This document shows positions 6,756 to 14,250 of a stretch of DNA of 14,250 nucleotides, piece after piece (position 1 is the stretch's first letter; each line of letters opens with the position of its first letter). The notes beneath the pieces are model-generated. The model saw only the letters and a program-made list of their open reading frames with translations, was not told where the DNA came from and ran no database searches. The position numbers and the translations under genes are program-made. Source of the DNA: Deltaproteobacteria bacterium (GTDB lineage Bacteria > Desulfobacterota > Desulfobacteria > Desulfobacterales > SURF-15); the NCBI GenBank assembly GCA_024644775.1, contig JAHEHB010000032.1, positions 7,497 through 21,746 of the forward strand. The letters run 5' to 3'.

Positions 6756-8822
6756 TTACTTCTCTTTATTTGCCTCTTCTATGACTTTTTGAGAAATTTG
6801 AACGGGAACTTCGTCATAATGAGAAAACTGTTGAGTGAATATTCCTCGCCCACCGGTCATCGAATTCATGTCGGGTGCATAGGTCAAAAATTCGGACATC
6901 GGCACCTGGGCATTGATGATCTGTTTTTTCCCTTTGTTGTCCATTCCTAACACCCGACCACGCCGACTGTTCAAATCACCCATGATATCCCCCATAAATT
7001 CATCCGGAACGGTGATCGCGACGTTCATGATGGGTTCCAACAATACCGGATTGGCTTCTTTTACGGCTTTTTTAAAGGCTATGGAACCGGCAATTTTGAA
7101 CGCCATCTCTGAAGAGTCCACGGCATGAAAGGATCCATCATCTAAGGTTGCCTTAAAATCAACACATGGGTAACCCGCAAGAACCCCTTGGTTGGCAGAT
7201 TCTATGATACCTTTCTCAACGGCGGGGATATATTGTCTCGGGATGGCGCCTCCCACAATGGCGTTCACAAATTCAAATCCGTTGCCTCTAGACAACGGTT
7301 CCAATTGAACCCAGCAATCGCCGTATTGACCATGTCCACCGGTCTGTTTTTTATGTTTACCCTGAACCCGGGCTTTGCCCTTTATGGTTTCACGATACGG
7401 GATTTTGGGTGTACTGAGGTTGACCTCAACATTGAATTTCCGTTTCAATTTTTCGACGGTTGCCTCAATATGTACCTGCCCCATGCCCGATAGAAGAATT
7501 TCTTTGGTTTCAGAATTTCGATCCAATTTCAAAGCGACATCTTCCTCCAGGAGTTTGGTCAGAGAACTAAATATTTTATCTTCATCACCCTTGGATCTCG
7601 GTTCTGCCGCAAAGGAAATCAACGTTGGCAGCGGCTCAGCGGTTTGAAAACGAACAATATTGTTTTCATCACAAATCGTATCCCCTGTGGTTGTTTCCTT
7701 GAGTTTCGCCACGGCAACGATTGCGCCTGGCCCAGCGTCCGAGGCGGGTTGTTGCTCCTTTCCCGCAAGTCTCAATAATTGGGTATACCGTTCTTTGCTT
7801 TGTTTGTTTACATTATAGAAAGTGCCGTCCCCGTCGAGTTTGCCTGAAACAATTCGAAAGATCGTCAGCCGGCCTGCATAGGGATCGGCTATCGTTTTAA
7901 AGACAAACGCTGAAAACGGCGCATTGGGATCCGGTTTTCGCTCAATTTCGTTGTCGTTTTGATCAAAACCTTTTTTTGCACCCAAATCAAGCGGGGAGGG
8001 GAGGGTGGATACAAAGTAATCCATCAGCAAGTCGATACCGATATTTTTGGTGGCCGATCCGCAGACGACGGGAACAAAGGTGCGTCGTAAGGTTCCTTTG
8101 CGTAAAGCCGCCTTTATGTCATCATCAGAGAGTTCCTCTCCTTCGAGATATTTTTCAATCAGCGCATCATCAGCCTCTGCGATATTTTCAATCAGCGTTT
8201 CCCGTTCGGCGTCTATCATTGTTTTCATATCCGTAGGAATGTCTCCCACAGAAACCTTTCCGCTATCATCATATGTGTACGCTTTCATACTGATCAGATC
8301 GACAATTCCCCGAAACGATGCCTCAGTTCCAATGGGAAACTGAAGCCGAATCGGCTTCGGTACGAATGTGTCGGTGACACCTTGAAATGCACGGTCGAAA
8401 TCAGCCCGCTCTCGGTCGAGTTTGTTTATAAACAGGATAGCCGGTATGTTAAATTCGGTTGCAAATTCCCATGCTTGCTCAGTTTGAACCTTGACGCCAT
8501 CTACGGCATCAACAACCACAACCACTGAATCTGCAGCCTGCATACACATTTTGGTATCTGCAAAAAAGTTTTGATCACCCGGCGTATCAATGAGATGGAT
8601 CACGTGTTTCGCCCATTCGCATTGGTGAAACCCGCTGCTGAGGCTGACGTGTCGTTTAAGTTCTTCCGGCTCAAAGTCCATGGCGGTATTGCCTTCTTCA
8701 ACGCTTCCAATTCGCTTGAGAACGCCGGCATTGTAGAGCATTACTTCGGCCAACGAAGTTTTCCCAGAGCTACCATGCCCCACAAGAGCAATATCTCGAA
8801 TTTTATCTACCATTTCAGTCAC
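6756..8822 (-). CDS. Elongation factor G-like GTPase (EF-G paralogue)
   Basis: A 688-residue translational GTPase with the full EF-G plan: GTPase domain with P-loop GHGSSGKTS (15-23), G3 DTPGD (79-83) and G4 NKLD (133-136), then a beta-barrel domain II, domain III (GMGQVHIEATVEKLKRKF), domain IV (TGGHGQYGDCWVQLEPL) and the C-terminal domain V. In ordinary EF-G the G3 motif is DTPGH, and its histidine activates water for GTP hydrolysis. Here an aspartate (D83) stands there, and the switch I threonine is a serine (RHVSL, 57-61). This matches the second EF-G-like branch found in many bacteria, not the housekeeping fusA, which would sit with rpsL, rpsG and tuf. The role on the ribosome is uncertain. 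The GTG start at 8822 is chosen because GGAG lies five bases upstream; the ATG at 8813 is too far from it. It is separated from tlyA by about 200 bases. Confidence 0.92.
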   Translation of the reverse strand: MTEMVDKIRDIALVGHGSSGKTSLAEVMLYNAGVLKRIGSVEEGNTAMDFEPEELKRHVSLSSGFHQCEWAKHVIHLIDTPGDQNFFADTKMCMQAADSVVVVVDAVDGVKVQTEQAWEFATEFNIPAILFINKLDRERADFDRAFQGVTDTFVPKPIRLQFPIGTEASFRGIVDLISMKAYTYDDSGKVSVGDIPTDMKTMIDAERETLIENIAEADDALIEKYLEGEELSDDDIKAALRKGTLRRTFVPVVCGSATKNIGIDLLMDYFVSTLPSPLDLGAKKGFDQNDNEIERKPDPNAPFSAFVFKTIADPYAGRLTIFRIVSGKLDGDGTFYNVNKQSKERYTQLLRLAGKEQQPASDAGPGAIVAVAKLKETTTGDTICDENNIVRFQTAEPLPTLISFAAEPRSKGDEDKIFSSLTKLLEEDVALKLDRNSETKEILLSGMGQVHIEATVEKLKRKFNVEVNLSTPKIPYRETIKGKARVQGKHKKQTGGHGQYGDCWVQLEPLSRGNGFEFVNAIVGGAIPRQYIPAVEKGIIESANQGVLAGYPCVDFKATLDDGSFHAVDSSEMAFKIAGSIAFKKAVKEANPVLLEPIMNVAITVPDEFMGDIMGDLNSRRGRVLGMDNKGKKQIINAQVPMSEFLTYAPDMNSMTGGRGIFTQQFSHYDEVPVQISQKVIEEANKEK

Positions 8823-8886
8823 TTAAGCTCCTCTCTGTTTTATATTTATGGATTCACTGCAACGGCCGGACAGGCTTCCGTAATGC

Positions 8887-8902
8887 GTATCATGCCCGAT
8901 AC
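8887..8902 (-). promoter_or_regulatory. Small dyad in the leader of the EF-G-like gene
   Basis: GTATC (8887-8891) and GATAC (8898-8902) form a 5-bp dyad spaced by 6 bases, about 65-80 bases upstream of the EF-G-like start. On the minus strand a TTGACT (possible -35) directly precedes it, but no good -10 sits at the right distance. It could be an operator for a small dimeric regulator. Nothing else in 8823-9020 is recognised except a weak hairpin near 8975-8994. The evidence is thin. Confidence 0.2.
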
Positions 8903-9020
8903 AAAGTCAAAACAAGGAAACCCCAGGGTCTGTTGTGAGTGAGTTTAAGGCATCCAAAAAGCATTATTAATTGATGATTTCCCCCAAAAAATCAAGCTTA
9001 AATTTTAATCGGTATTTTTT

Positions 9021-9764
9021 TCAGGTCTTTTTTTTCAAAAACATAAAAAATTCTTTATTTCCTTTCGGGCCAATCAGGGATGATGGTATGACAGACTTCG
9101 CCTGAAGTCTGATGTGGTCAAAGAAATCCGTCAACTCCTTTATTACCGAAGCGTGTAATTTTGGATCGCGGACAACCCCACCTTTTCCGACATTTTTCTT
9201 TCCAACTTCAAATTGAGGTTTTATCAAAGCAATGATGGTTCCTTCCTCTTTCATAAACGTCAACGCTTTTGGAACAACCACTTTAAGTGAAATAAAGGAA
9301 ACATCGATGGTGATAAGGTCAACCGGACAAGGCAGCCGGTCATTGGACATATGTCGGACATTGGTACGTTCGATGGGAGTGACCCGCGTGTCCTTCCGAA
9401 GTTTCCATGACAATTGTCCATAACCGACATCCACAGAATAAACCGATGTAGCGCCTCGTTGGAGCAGGCAGTCGGTAAACCCTCCTGTGGAAGCGCCTAC
9501 ATCTAAACACACCCATCCGGCGGGATCGATTTGAAAGGCGTCAAGGGCACCTTCGAGTTTGAGGCCCCCTCTACTTACAAATGGTATATCTTTCCCTCGA
9601 AGACTGATACGATCGGTTTCTGATACCAAGGTTCCCGATTTTTCTACCGGCATGTTGTTAACCAATACTTTTCCAGCCATAATCAAAGATCTTGCCCGTT
9701 GGCGGCTGGGAACCAGTTGCTTTTGAACGAGTATCAGATCGATTCGCTTTTTTGATGTAGCCAT
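9021..9764 (-). CDS. tlyA: TlyA-type rRNA 2'-O-methyltransferase
   Basis: This 247-residue protein combines an N-terminal S4 RNA-binding domain (about residues 6-65, starting KKRIDLILVQKQLV) with an FtsJ/RrmJ-like Rossmann methyltransferase. The SAM-binding loop is DVGASTGGFTD (88-98). The K-D-K-E tetrad of 2'-O-methyltransferases can be followed: K69 in SRGGLKL, D154 in IDVSFISL, K182 in IKPQFE and E238 near the C-terminus. Known TlyA proteins methylate cytidines in 16S and 23S rRNA (C1409 and C1920 in E. coli numbering) and make ribosomes sensitive to capreomycin. The old name haemolysin A is not a safe functional claim. The ATG at 9764 lies 31 bases inside dxs with no clear ribosome binding site of its own, so translation is probably coupled to dxs. 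It is the last gene of the xse-isp-dxs operon. Confidence 0.93.
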   Translation of the reverse strand: MATSKKRIDLILVQKQLVPSRQRARSLIMAGKVLVNNMPVEKSGTLVSETDRISLRGKDIPFVSRGGLKLEGALDAFQIDPAGWVCLDVGASTGGFTDCLLQRGATSVYSVDVGYGQLSWKLRKDTRVTPIERTNVRHMSNDRLPCPVDLITIDVSFISLKVVVPKALTFMKEEGTIIALIKPQFEVGKKNVGKGGVVRDPKLHASVIKELTDFFDHIRLQAKSVIPSSLIGPKGNKEFFMFLKKKT

Positions 9765-11662
9765 TCAGAAGAGGGGATATTGAAAGAGGGAGCAATACAC
9801 AGTTCTTTAACGGTGTTTGCAATGGAAGATGAATCCAATCCAAATTTGGATTTGAGAAAATCCTGTGGTCCGTGTTCAACGAATACATCGGGAACACCGA
9901 TACGCTTGAGTCTAAATCCAGTAAGGTCGGCGTCATTCAGGCACTCCAATACCGCGCTGCCGAAGCCGCCTTGACGTACATTTTCTTCCACGGTAACGAT
10001 GCGAGGAATCCGTTCTGCAAGAGAAAGGATCAAATCTGAATCCAGCGGTTTTACAAAACGGCAATTGACCACCGTCGCCAGAATGCCCTGTGTTTTGAGA
10101 ATCTCCTGAGCTTTAAGAGATTCACTGACCGATTGACCAATGGCTAAGATCAACACATCCTCACCTTTGGTTAGAATTTCGCCTTTACCGATGGGCACCG
10201 GTTCGATGTGTTTATCGATTTTAACGCCGACAGCAGTACCCCTGGGATATCGAAGTGCAATGGGGCCGTCGTGCAAAAGTGCCGTAAGCAACATTTGTCT
10301 GAGTTCATTTTCATCCTTGGGAGCCATTACGACCATGTTGGGAAGAATGCGAAGGTAAGATAGATCGAACAACCCATTATGTGTCGCACCATCCTCGCCG
10401 ACAATTCCCCCTCGATCCAATGCAAAGACGACCGGTAATGCTTCAATACAAACGTCGTGAATCACCTGATCGTAGGCCCTTTGAAGAAACGTAGAATAAA
10501 TCGCAACAACCGGCTTAAACCCCTCGGTGGCCAAGCCGGCGGCAAACGTCACACCATGCTGCTCGGCAATGCCCACATCAAAGAATCGATCCGAATGCGC
10601 CTCTGCAAATTTTTTCAGACCGGTACCTTCCGGCATGGCGGCTGTTACCGCTACAAGCTGCTTGTTCTTCTTGGCGAGTTCGACCATCGTATCCCCAAAC
10701 ACCTTGGTAAATGTTGGAACCATCGTGTTTTGTAAGACACAGTTACCGGTATCTATTTCGAAGCATGAGACACCATGATAGTAGATGGGATTATGTTCAG
10801 CCGGTTCATAGCCTTTACCTTTTTGGGTTGTCACATGAAGCAGTAAAGGCTCATTTACGTTTTTGATGTTATTTAGGATATCAATAAGATGGTTCAGATT
10901 ATGTCCGTTTATGGGACCGAAATATTTAAAATTAAATGCTTCAAACAGCATGCCGGGAGTTACAAAGGTTTTAAAAGATTCTTCCGTCCGTTTCGCGAAC
11001 TGATAGACGTCGTCTCCGATTTTTGGCAGGGATTTTAGTAATTCCCCAAACTCTTTCCTTAAATCTTGTAAATATTTTTTGCTAAATGTACGGCTCAGAA
11101 AAGAGGAGAGGGCGCCAACGTTTTTTGCGATGGACATGTCATTGTCATTTAAAATGACAATCAGGTCTTTATGGATATCACCCGCTTGATTCAGCCCTTC
11201 AAAAGCTATACCGCTGGTCATGGAGCCATCTCCAATAACCGCGATAACTTTGGAGGTTTCTTTTTTTAGCTGTTTAGCAATGGCCATTCCCAGTCCGGCT
11301 GATATGGACGTACTACTATGACCTGTTGAAAAAGCATCATAAGGGCTTTCGCTCGTTCGAGTAAATCCAGCGATCCCCCCAAGTTGTCGTAGTGTATGAA
11401 ATTGGTTCTTACGCCCTGTTAACAATTTATGTGCGTAGGATTGGTGCCCGACATCCCAGATGATTTTATCGTCCGGGGTATTAAAAACGTAGTGAAGTGC
11501 AATCGTGAGCTCGATCACACCCAGATTCGAGGCAAGATGTCCGCCGTTTTTTGAGACGACTTCTACAATATGGTTTCGAATTTCCTCAGCAAGAATCGGT
11601 AAATCCGATCGGTTAAGTTTTTTAAGATCGGCGGGAGAATTTATTTGTTCGAGAAAATACAA
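9734..11662 (-). CDS. dxs: 1-deoxy-D-xylulose-5-phosphate synthase
   Basis: This enzyme joins pyruvate and glyceraldehyde 3-phosphate, using thiamine diphosphate, in the first step of the non-mevalonate (MEP) isoprenoid pathway. The 642-residue length is normal (about 620-640). Visible signatures are GGHLASNLG (40-48) with the conserved histidine, DVGHQSYAHK, the thiamine diphosphate motif GDGSMTSG (144-151) followed by NDNDMSI, DVGIAEQHGV with the cofactor-activating glutamate, and DRGGIVGEDGATHNG. The start is TTG at 11662: GGAG lies 10 bases upstream, directly after the stop of the prenyl synthase gene, and no in-frame ATG is near. The 3' end overlaps tlyA by 31 bases. Standing next to the prenyl diphosphate synthase gene links entry into the MEP pathway with its use. 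Confidence 0.97.
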   Translation of the reverse strand: MYFLEQINSPADLKKLNRSDLPILAEEIRNHIVEVVSKNGGHLASNLGVIELTIALHYVFNTPDDKIIWDVGHQSYAHKLLTGRKNQFHTLRQLGGIAGFTRTSESPYDAFSTGHSSTSISAGLGMAIAKQLKKETSKVIAVIGDGSMTSGIAFEGLNQAGDIHKDLIVILNDNDMSIAKNVGALSSFLSRTFSKKYLQDLRKEFGELLKSLPKIGDDVYQFAKRTEESFKTFVTPGMLFEAFNFKYFGPINGHNLNHLIDILNNIKNVNEPLLLHVTTQKGKGYEPAEHNPIYYHGVSCFEIDTGNCVLQNTMVPTFTKVFGDTMVELAKKNKQLVAVTAAMPEGTGLKKFAEAHSDRFFDVGIAEQHGVTFAAGLATEGFKPVVAIYSTFLQRAYDQVIHDVCIEALPVVFALDRGGIVGEDGATHNGLFDLSYLRILPNMVVMAPKDENELRQMLLTALLHDGPIALRYPRGTAVGVKIDKHIEPVPIGKGEILTKGEDVLILAIGQSVSESLKAQEILKTQGILATVVNCRFVKPLDSDLILSLAERIPRIVTVEENVRQGGFGSAVLECLNDADLTGFRLKRIGVPDVFVEHGPQDFLKSKFGLDSSSIANTVKELCIAPSFNIPSSEWLHQKSESI

Positions 11663-11678
11663 AGCAAGATAGCTCCTT

Positions 11679-12566
11679 TTATTTTTTTCTCTCGATAATG
11701 TAGGATGCGATGGCTCTCAACGGATCTGCTTTATTATCAAAATTTTCAAGCGCCTGCAAGGCATCTTTTACCAGTGTTTTTGCAAATGCCTTGGATTCTT
11801 CGATTCCAACCAGCGTCGGAAAGGTATTTTTATTTCGGGTATTGTCTGTGCCGACTGCCTTTCCGATGACTTTAGGATCTCCTTCCACGTTTAAGATATC
11901 GTCTTTTACTTGAAAAGCAAGACCGATTTTCTTCGTATAGTCTTTAAGTTTTTGAATCTGTTCGTCTTTTCCGTTTCCTAAAATGGCGCCGATATGAGCG
12001 GCCGCTTCGATGAGAGCCCCTGTTTTTAAACGATGCAAATCTGTTAGCTCATCGATATTCAAATGTTTCCCCTCAGAGGCGATATCTTGCATCTGTCCTT
12101 CGATCATCCCTTTGTATCCGACAGCGATGGCGATGATATGAATCACTTCCAGCTGTTTTGAGGCGGGCAACAGAGCTCTGGGTTGAGACGAAAGGATCTG
12201 GAACGTGAGTGTCAACAACCCATCTCCTGCTAAGATCGCTGTAGCTTCATCAAAAGCAACATGACAAGTGGGTTTTCCGCGTCTCAGATCGTCATCATCC
12301 ATCGCGGGTAAATCGTCATGTATCAGCGAATAGGTGTGGACCGTCTCCAAGGCACAGGCGGCATGTAAGGAATCGTTTGGGTCGCCTCCCACTGCCTCTG
12401 TGGCGGCGAGGCATAAGATCGGCCGAAGCCGTTTTCCACCTGCCATGAGTGAATGACGCATGGCTTGGGTAATCCGATTTGAGCTGCCCGAATCAAGGAT
12501 GGAAAGAAGCGTGTCGTTAACCTGCGTTTGTTTTTCTACTAAATAGGTACGGAGATTGAAATTCAT
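11679..12566 (-). CDS. ispA: Farnesyl/geranylgeranyl diphosphate synthase
   Basis: A 295-residue trans-prenyl diphosphate synthase that condenses isopentenyl diphosphate with an allylic diphosphate to give C15 or C20 chains, in the cytoplasm. Signatures in order: GGKRLRP (43-49) for substrate diphosphate binding, the first aspartate-rich motif DDLPAMD (84-90) followed by DDLRRGKPT, a GQMQD block (157-161) and the second aspartate-rich motif DDILNVEGD (222-230). The two-residue insert within the first aspartate motif, and HTYSLIHDD just before it, are like E. coli IspA (FPP synthase). Exact product length cannot be fixed from sequence, since related enzymes make C20. The ATG start overlaps the xseB stop as ATGA, and dxs begins 16 bases after its stop. 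The symbol is by family and gene order. Confidence 0.92.
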   Translation of the reverse strand: MNFNLRTYLVEKQTQVNDTLLSILDSGSSNRITQAMRHSLMAGGKRLRPILCLAATEAVGGDPNDSLHAACALETVHTYSLIHDDLPAMDDDDLRRGKPTCHVAFDEATAILAGDGLLTLTFQILSSQPRALLPASKQLEVIHIIAIAVGYKGMIEGQMQDIASEGKHLNIDELTDLHRLKTGALIEAAAHIGAILGNGKDEQIQKLKDYTKKIGLAFQVKDDILNVEGDPKVIGKAVGTDNTRNKNTFPTLVGIEESKAFAKTLVKDALQALENFDNKADPLRAIASYIIERKK

Positions 12567-12871
12567 ATTTTGTGATCATTTCTCCGATCAATTTTTAATT
12601 CTTTTGGTATTGATTCGATTGGTTGAGGTTCTGTCAATTCAGAACCACCTTCTGATTGAAACGGCTTCTCGATTAGGTTGCCTTTTTGGTCCTCTAGAAG
12701 GATCGTGATCTTTTTTTCGGTTTCGTCTAATTTCTGAGAACAAAATTTGGAGAGCTGGACACCTTCTTCAAATTTTTTAAGTGCGGCTTCAAGCGGCAAA
12801 TCACCATCTTCGAGTTCCTGAACGATTTGTTCAAGTGATCTCATTGCATCTTCGAACGTTTTTTTGGCCAT
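12563..12871 (-). CDS. xseB: Exodeoxyribonuclease VII small subunit
   Basis: The small subunit of exonuclease VII, which binds in several copies to the XseA large subunit and is needed for its activity on single-stranded DNA. The family core is clear: FEDAMRSLEQIVQELEDGDL, then PLEAALKKFEEGVQLSKFC and a trailing helix (residues about 5-60). At 102 residues it is longer than the usual 70-80, through a hydrophilic, proline- and glutamate-rich tail of about 30 residues that also spans the overlap with the next gene. The ATG at 12871 lies 31 bases inside xseA. AAGGA about 16 bases upstream is distant for a ribosome binding site, so coupling to xseA translation is likely. It overlaps the prenyl synthase gene by 4 bases. 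Confidence 0.94.
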   Translation of the reverse strand: MAKKTFEDAMRSLEQIVQELEDGDLPLEAALKKFEEGVQLSKFCSQKLDETEKKITILLEDQKGNLIEKPFQSEGGSELTEPQPIESIPKELKIDRRNDHKI

Positions 12872-14220
12872 ACCGTTTTTTTCCTTTTAATTTGGCATAT
12901 TAAAGACCCTTTTGCCAGTAAAACTCTAAGTTTTTGATTAACATCCACAGCATCGGAATCCATTAAAATTGATTCATCCGGAAGAGACTGCGTAATGCTG
13001 TACCCACGCTTCAGAACAGACCGTGGGCTCAGCGCATCTAGTTTTCCAACCAAGCCCTGTAATATGGCATGTTTATCATTTAAGTATTTCTTTATAAATA
13101 ATAGTATATTCGTATATTTTTGTTCCAGTATTACTTTATTTTTTTCTATATATATATTCGGACTATTTGAATAAAGTCGATGTACCCTCCATAAAAGATG
13201 TTCGCGTTTTTGGTTTCTCAATTGCTGAAACGAACGAATGATCCGTTCTGTCAAATCGTCGGTTCTGAGTCTCAAATCGTACAACTTTTTCTTGGGGTCG
13301 ACAAGGTGGGTGTTTATAGCTGCGAGATGTTTTTGTAAGTGCTTAAAATAATTTGAAATTCTATTATTCAAGTACTGTAACAACTCATGGCATCGTTTTT
13401 GAAGGTCTACTCTAACGGGAACGATTATCTCAGCCGCCGCCGATGGCGTTGGTGCTCGTAAATCAGCCACGAAATCCGCAATCGTATAGTCGGTTTCGTG
13501 GCCGATGGCAGAAACCACCGGTATATTCGACCGAAATATCGCACGTGCCACCGTTTCTGAATTAAATGCTTGAAGATCTTCAAGGGAACCGCCACCTCTG
13601 GCAAGGATGAGCACATCGGCGTCGTTCCTGACATTCAGTCGATCCAACGCCGTCGCTATCTCTGAATCTGCTTGATCTCCTTGAACCTTTACAGGATAGA
13701 TTTCAACGGGAATCGTTGAAAAACGTCGATTCAAGATTCTGAGAATATCGTGGACCACGGCACCGGTGGGTGATGTGATGAGATTTATTTTTTGGGGTAA
13801 AAAAGGCAACGGTTTCTTAATTGATTCGTCAAATAAACCTTCTTCGGCGAGCCGTTTCTTCAGCTGCTCAAAAGCGATCTGCAAGGCGCCGGTGCCTTTG
13901 GGTTCCAGTAATTCGAAGATAATCTGATAGGTTCCTCGAGGTTCATAAACACTGATCCGCCCAAGTCCGGTTACGCTCATGCCATCTTCGGGTGCAAACT
14001 TTAGTAACTGGTTTTGGCCGCGAAACATAACCGCGCTTATTTGACTGTTTTCATCCTTTAATACGAAGTAAAAATGTCCGGAAACCGGGACTCTGAAATT
14101 TGAAATTTCTCCGGTAATCCAGACAAATGGAAATTCGTTTTCCAACAACGCCTTAATGTGATGGGTGAGTTTGGATACCGTGTAGATCGGTTTCAAATTG
14201 CTATCGTCGATCGAATTCAT
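12841..14220 (-). CDS. xseA: Exodeoxyribonuclease VII large subunit
   Basis: The catalytic subunit of exonuclease VII, which degrades single-stranded DNA from both ends to short oligonucleotides during repair and recombination. The 459-residue length is normal. It has an N-terminal OB-fold (about 12-108, IYTVSKL to LLEPKG), then the nuclease domain with ITSPTGAVVHDIL (148-160), RGGGSLEDL (208-216) and GHETDYTIADFVADLRAPTPSAAAE (starting 240), all family hallmarks. A long coiled-coil region (about 270-400) and a C-terminal RGYS segment follow. The ATG at 14220 overlaps the TGA of an upstream gene in an ATGA arrangement and places IYTV at the usual distance from the start. The frame stays open to the right edge, so an upstream start cannot be excluded. 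First recognisable gene of the operon. Confidence 0.96.
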   Translation of the reverse strand: MNSIDDSNLKPIYTVSKLTHHIKALLENEFPFVWITGEISNFRVPVSGHFYFVLKDENSQISAVMFRGQNQLLKFAPEDGMSVTGLGRISVYEPRGTYQIIFELLEPKGTGALQIAFEQLKKRLAEEGLFDESIKKPLPFLPQKINLITSPTGAVVHDILRILNRRFSTIPVEIYPVKVQGDQADSEIATALDRLNVRNDADVLILARGGGSLEDLQAFNSETVARAIFRSNIPVVSAIGHETDYTIADFVADLRAPTPSAAAEIIVPVRVDLQKRCHELLQYLNNRISNYFKHLQKHLAAINTHLVDPKKKLYDLRLRTDDLTERIIRSFQQLRNQKREHLLWRVHRLYSNSPNIYIEKNKVILEQKYTNILLFIKKYLNDKHAILQGLVGKLDALSPRSVLKRGYSITQSLPDESILMDSDAVDVNQKLRVLLAKGSLICQIKRKKTVWPKKRSKMQ

Positions 14221-14250
14221 TGACCAAGTGCCATGGCGTAATGTTCCGTG
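14217..14250 (-). CDS. 3' tail of an unidentified gene upstream of xseA
   Basis: On the minus strand a frame runs in from the right edge, reads TEHYAMALGQ and stops at TGA (14219-14217). That stop overlaps the xseA ATG in an ATGA junction, the same 4-base arrangement seen at xseB/ispA. Ten residues are too few to name it, and no family is claimed. If real, the operon begins further right than this window. Confidence 0.4.
   Translation of the reverse strand, partial: TEHYAMALGQ

Noticed and set aside
6657..6950. Reading frame of 97 codons starting MFNVRCSMFDV
   Set aside because: Its first part is translated repeat DNA (GATGTTC units) and its end runs antisense through the EF-G-like gene, so it is a by-product of the repeat.
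8975..8994. Hairpin after tlyA as a terminator
   Set aside because: Only six AT-rich pairs with an 8-base loop and no clear U-run; too weak to call.

Overview
The window looks like a chromosomal segment of a Gram-negative member of the Desulfobacterota (the former Deltaproteobacteria), probably in or near the Desulfobacterales. This is inferred from gene style, not from a marker gene. The clues are an EF-G-like GTPase with a DTPGD motif, a spore-photoproduct-lyase-like radical SAM protein next to a cytidylate-kinase-like protein, an acetyl-CoA synthetase, and a GGDDF-type diguanylate cyclase. No rRNA, tRNA, CRISPR array, transposase or phage gene is visible.

Plus-strand half, 1 to 6527. The window opens inside an AMP-forming acetyl-CoA synthetase gene (acs). 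A 144-base gap with a hairpin follows. Next come a cytidylate-kinase-like gene and a radical SAM gene that overlap by 8 bases. A 338-base AT-rich gap then carries two inverted repeats and a good sigma-54 type -24/-12 match. Downstream is a two-gene unit with an 8-base overlap: a membrane receptor (two TM helices, HAMP, GGDEF) and a coiled-coil lipoprotein. The last plus-strand gene is a secreted staphylococcal-nuclease-type enzyme with a C-terminal His/Cys module. A short open stretch of unknown meaning lies just before it.

Convergent junction, 6528 to 6755. The gap holds nested inverted repeats and a tandem GATGTTC heptamer repeat, which resembles a dispersed intergenic element.

Minus-strand half, 6756 to 14250. 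Reading right to left there is the tail of an unidentified gene, then xseA, xseB, a farnesyl/geranylgeranyl diphosphate synthase gene (ispA type), dxs and tlyA. They overlap or are almost touching, so they very likely form one operon joining exonuclease VII, early isoprenoid synthesis and an rRNA methyltransferase. After about 200 bases a separate EF-G paralogue gene follows.

The most interesting part is 3264 to 5629. The receptor's periplasmic and HAMP region resembles the sensor half of QseE/GlrK-type histidine kinases as I remember them, but the kinase is replaced by a GGDEF domain. The partner lipoprotein resembles QseG in layout. If right, this is a c-di-GMP version of the Qse sensor-lipoprotein pair driven from a sigma-54 promoter. 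The rest is housekeeping, with smaller oddities noted separately.
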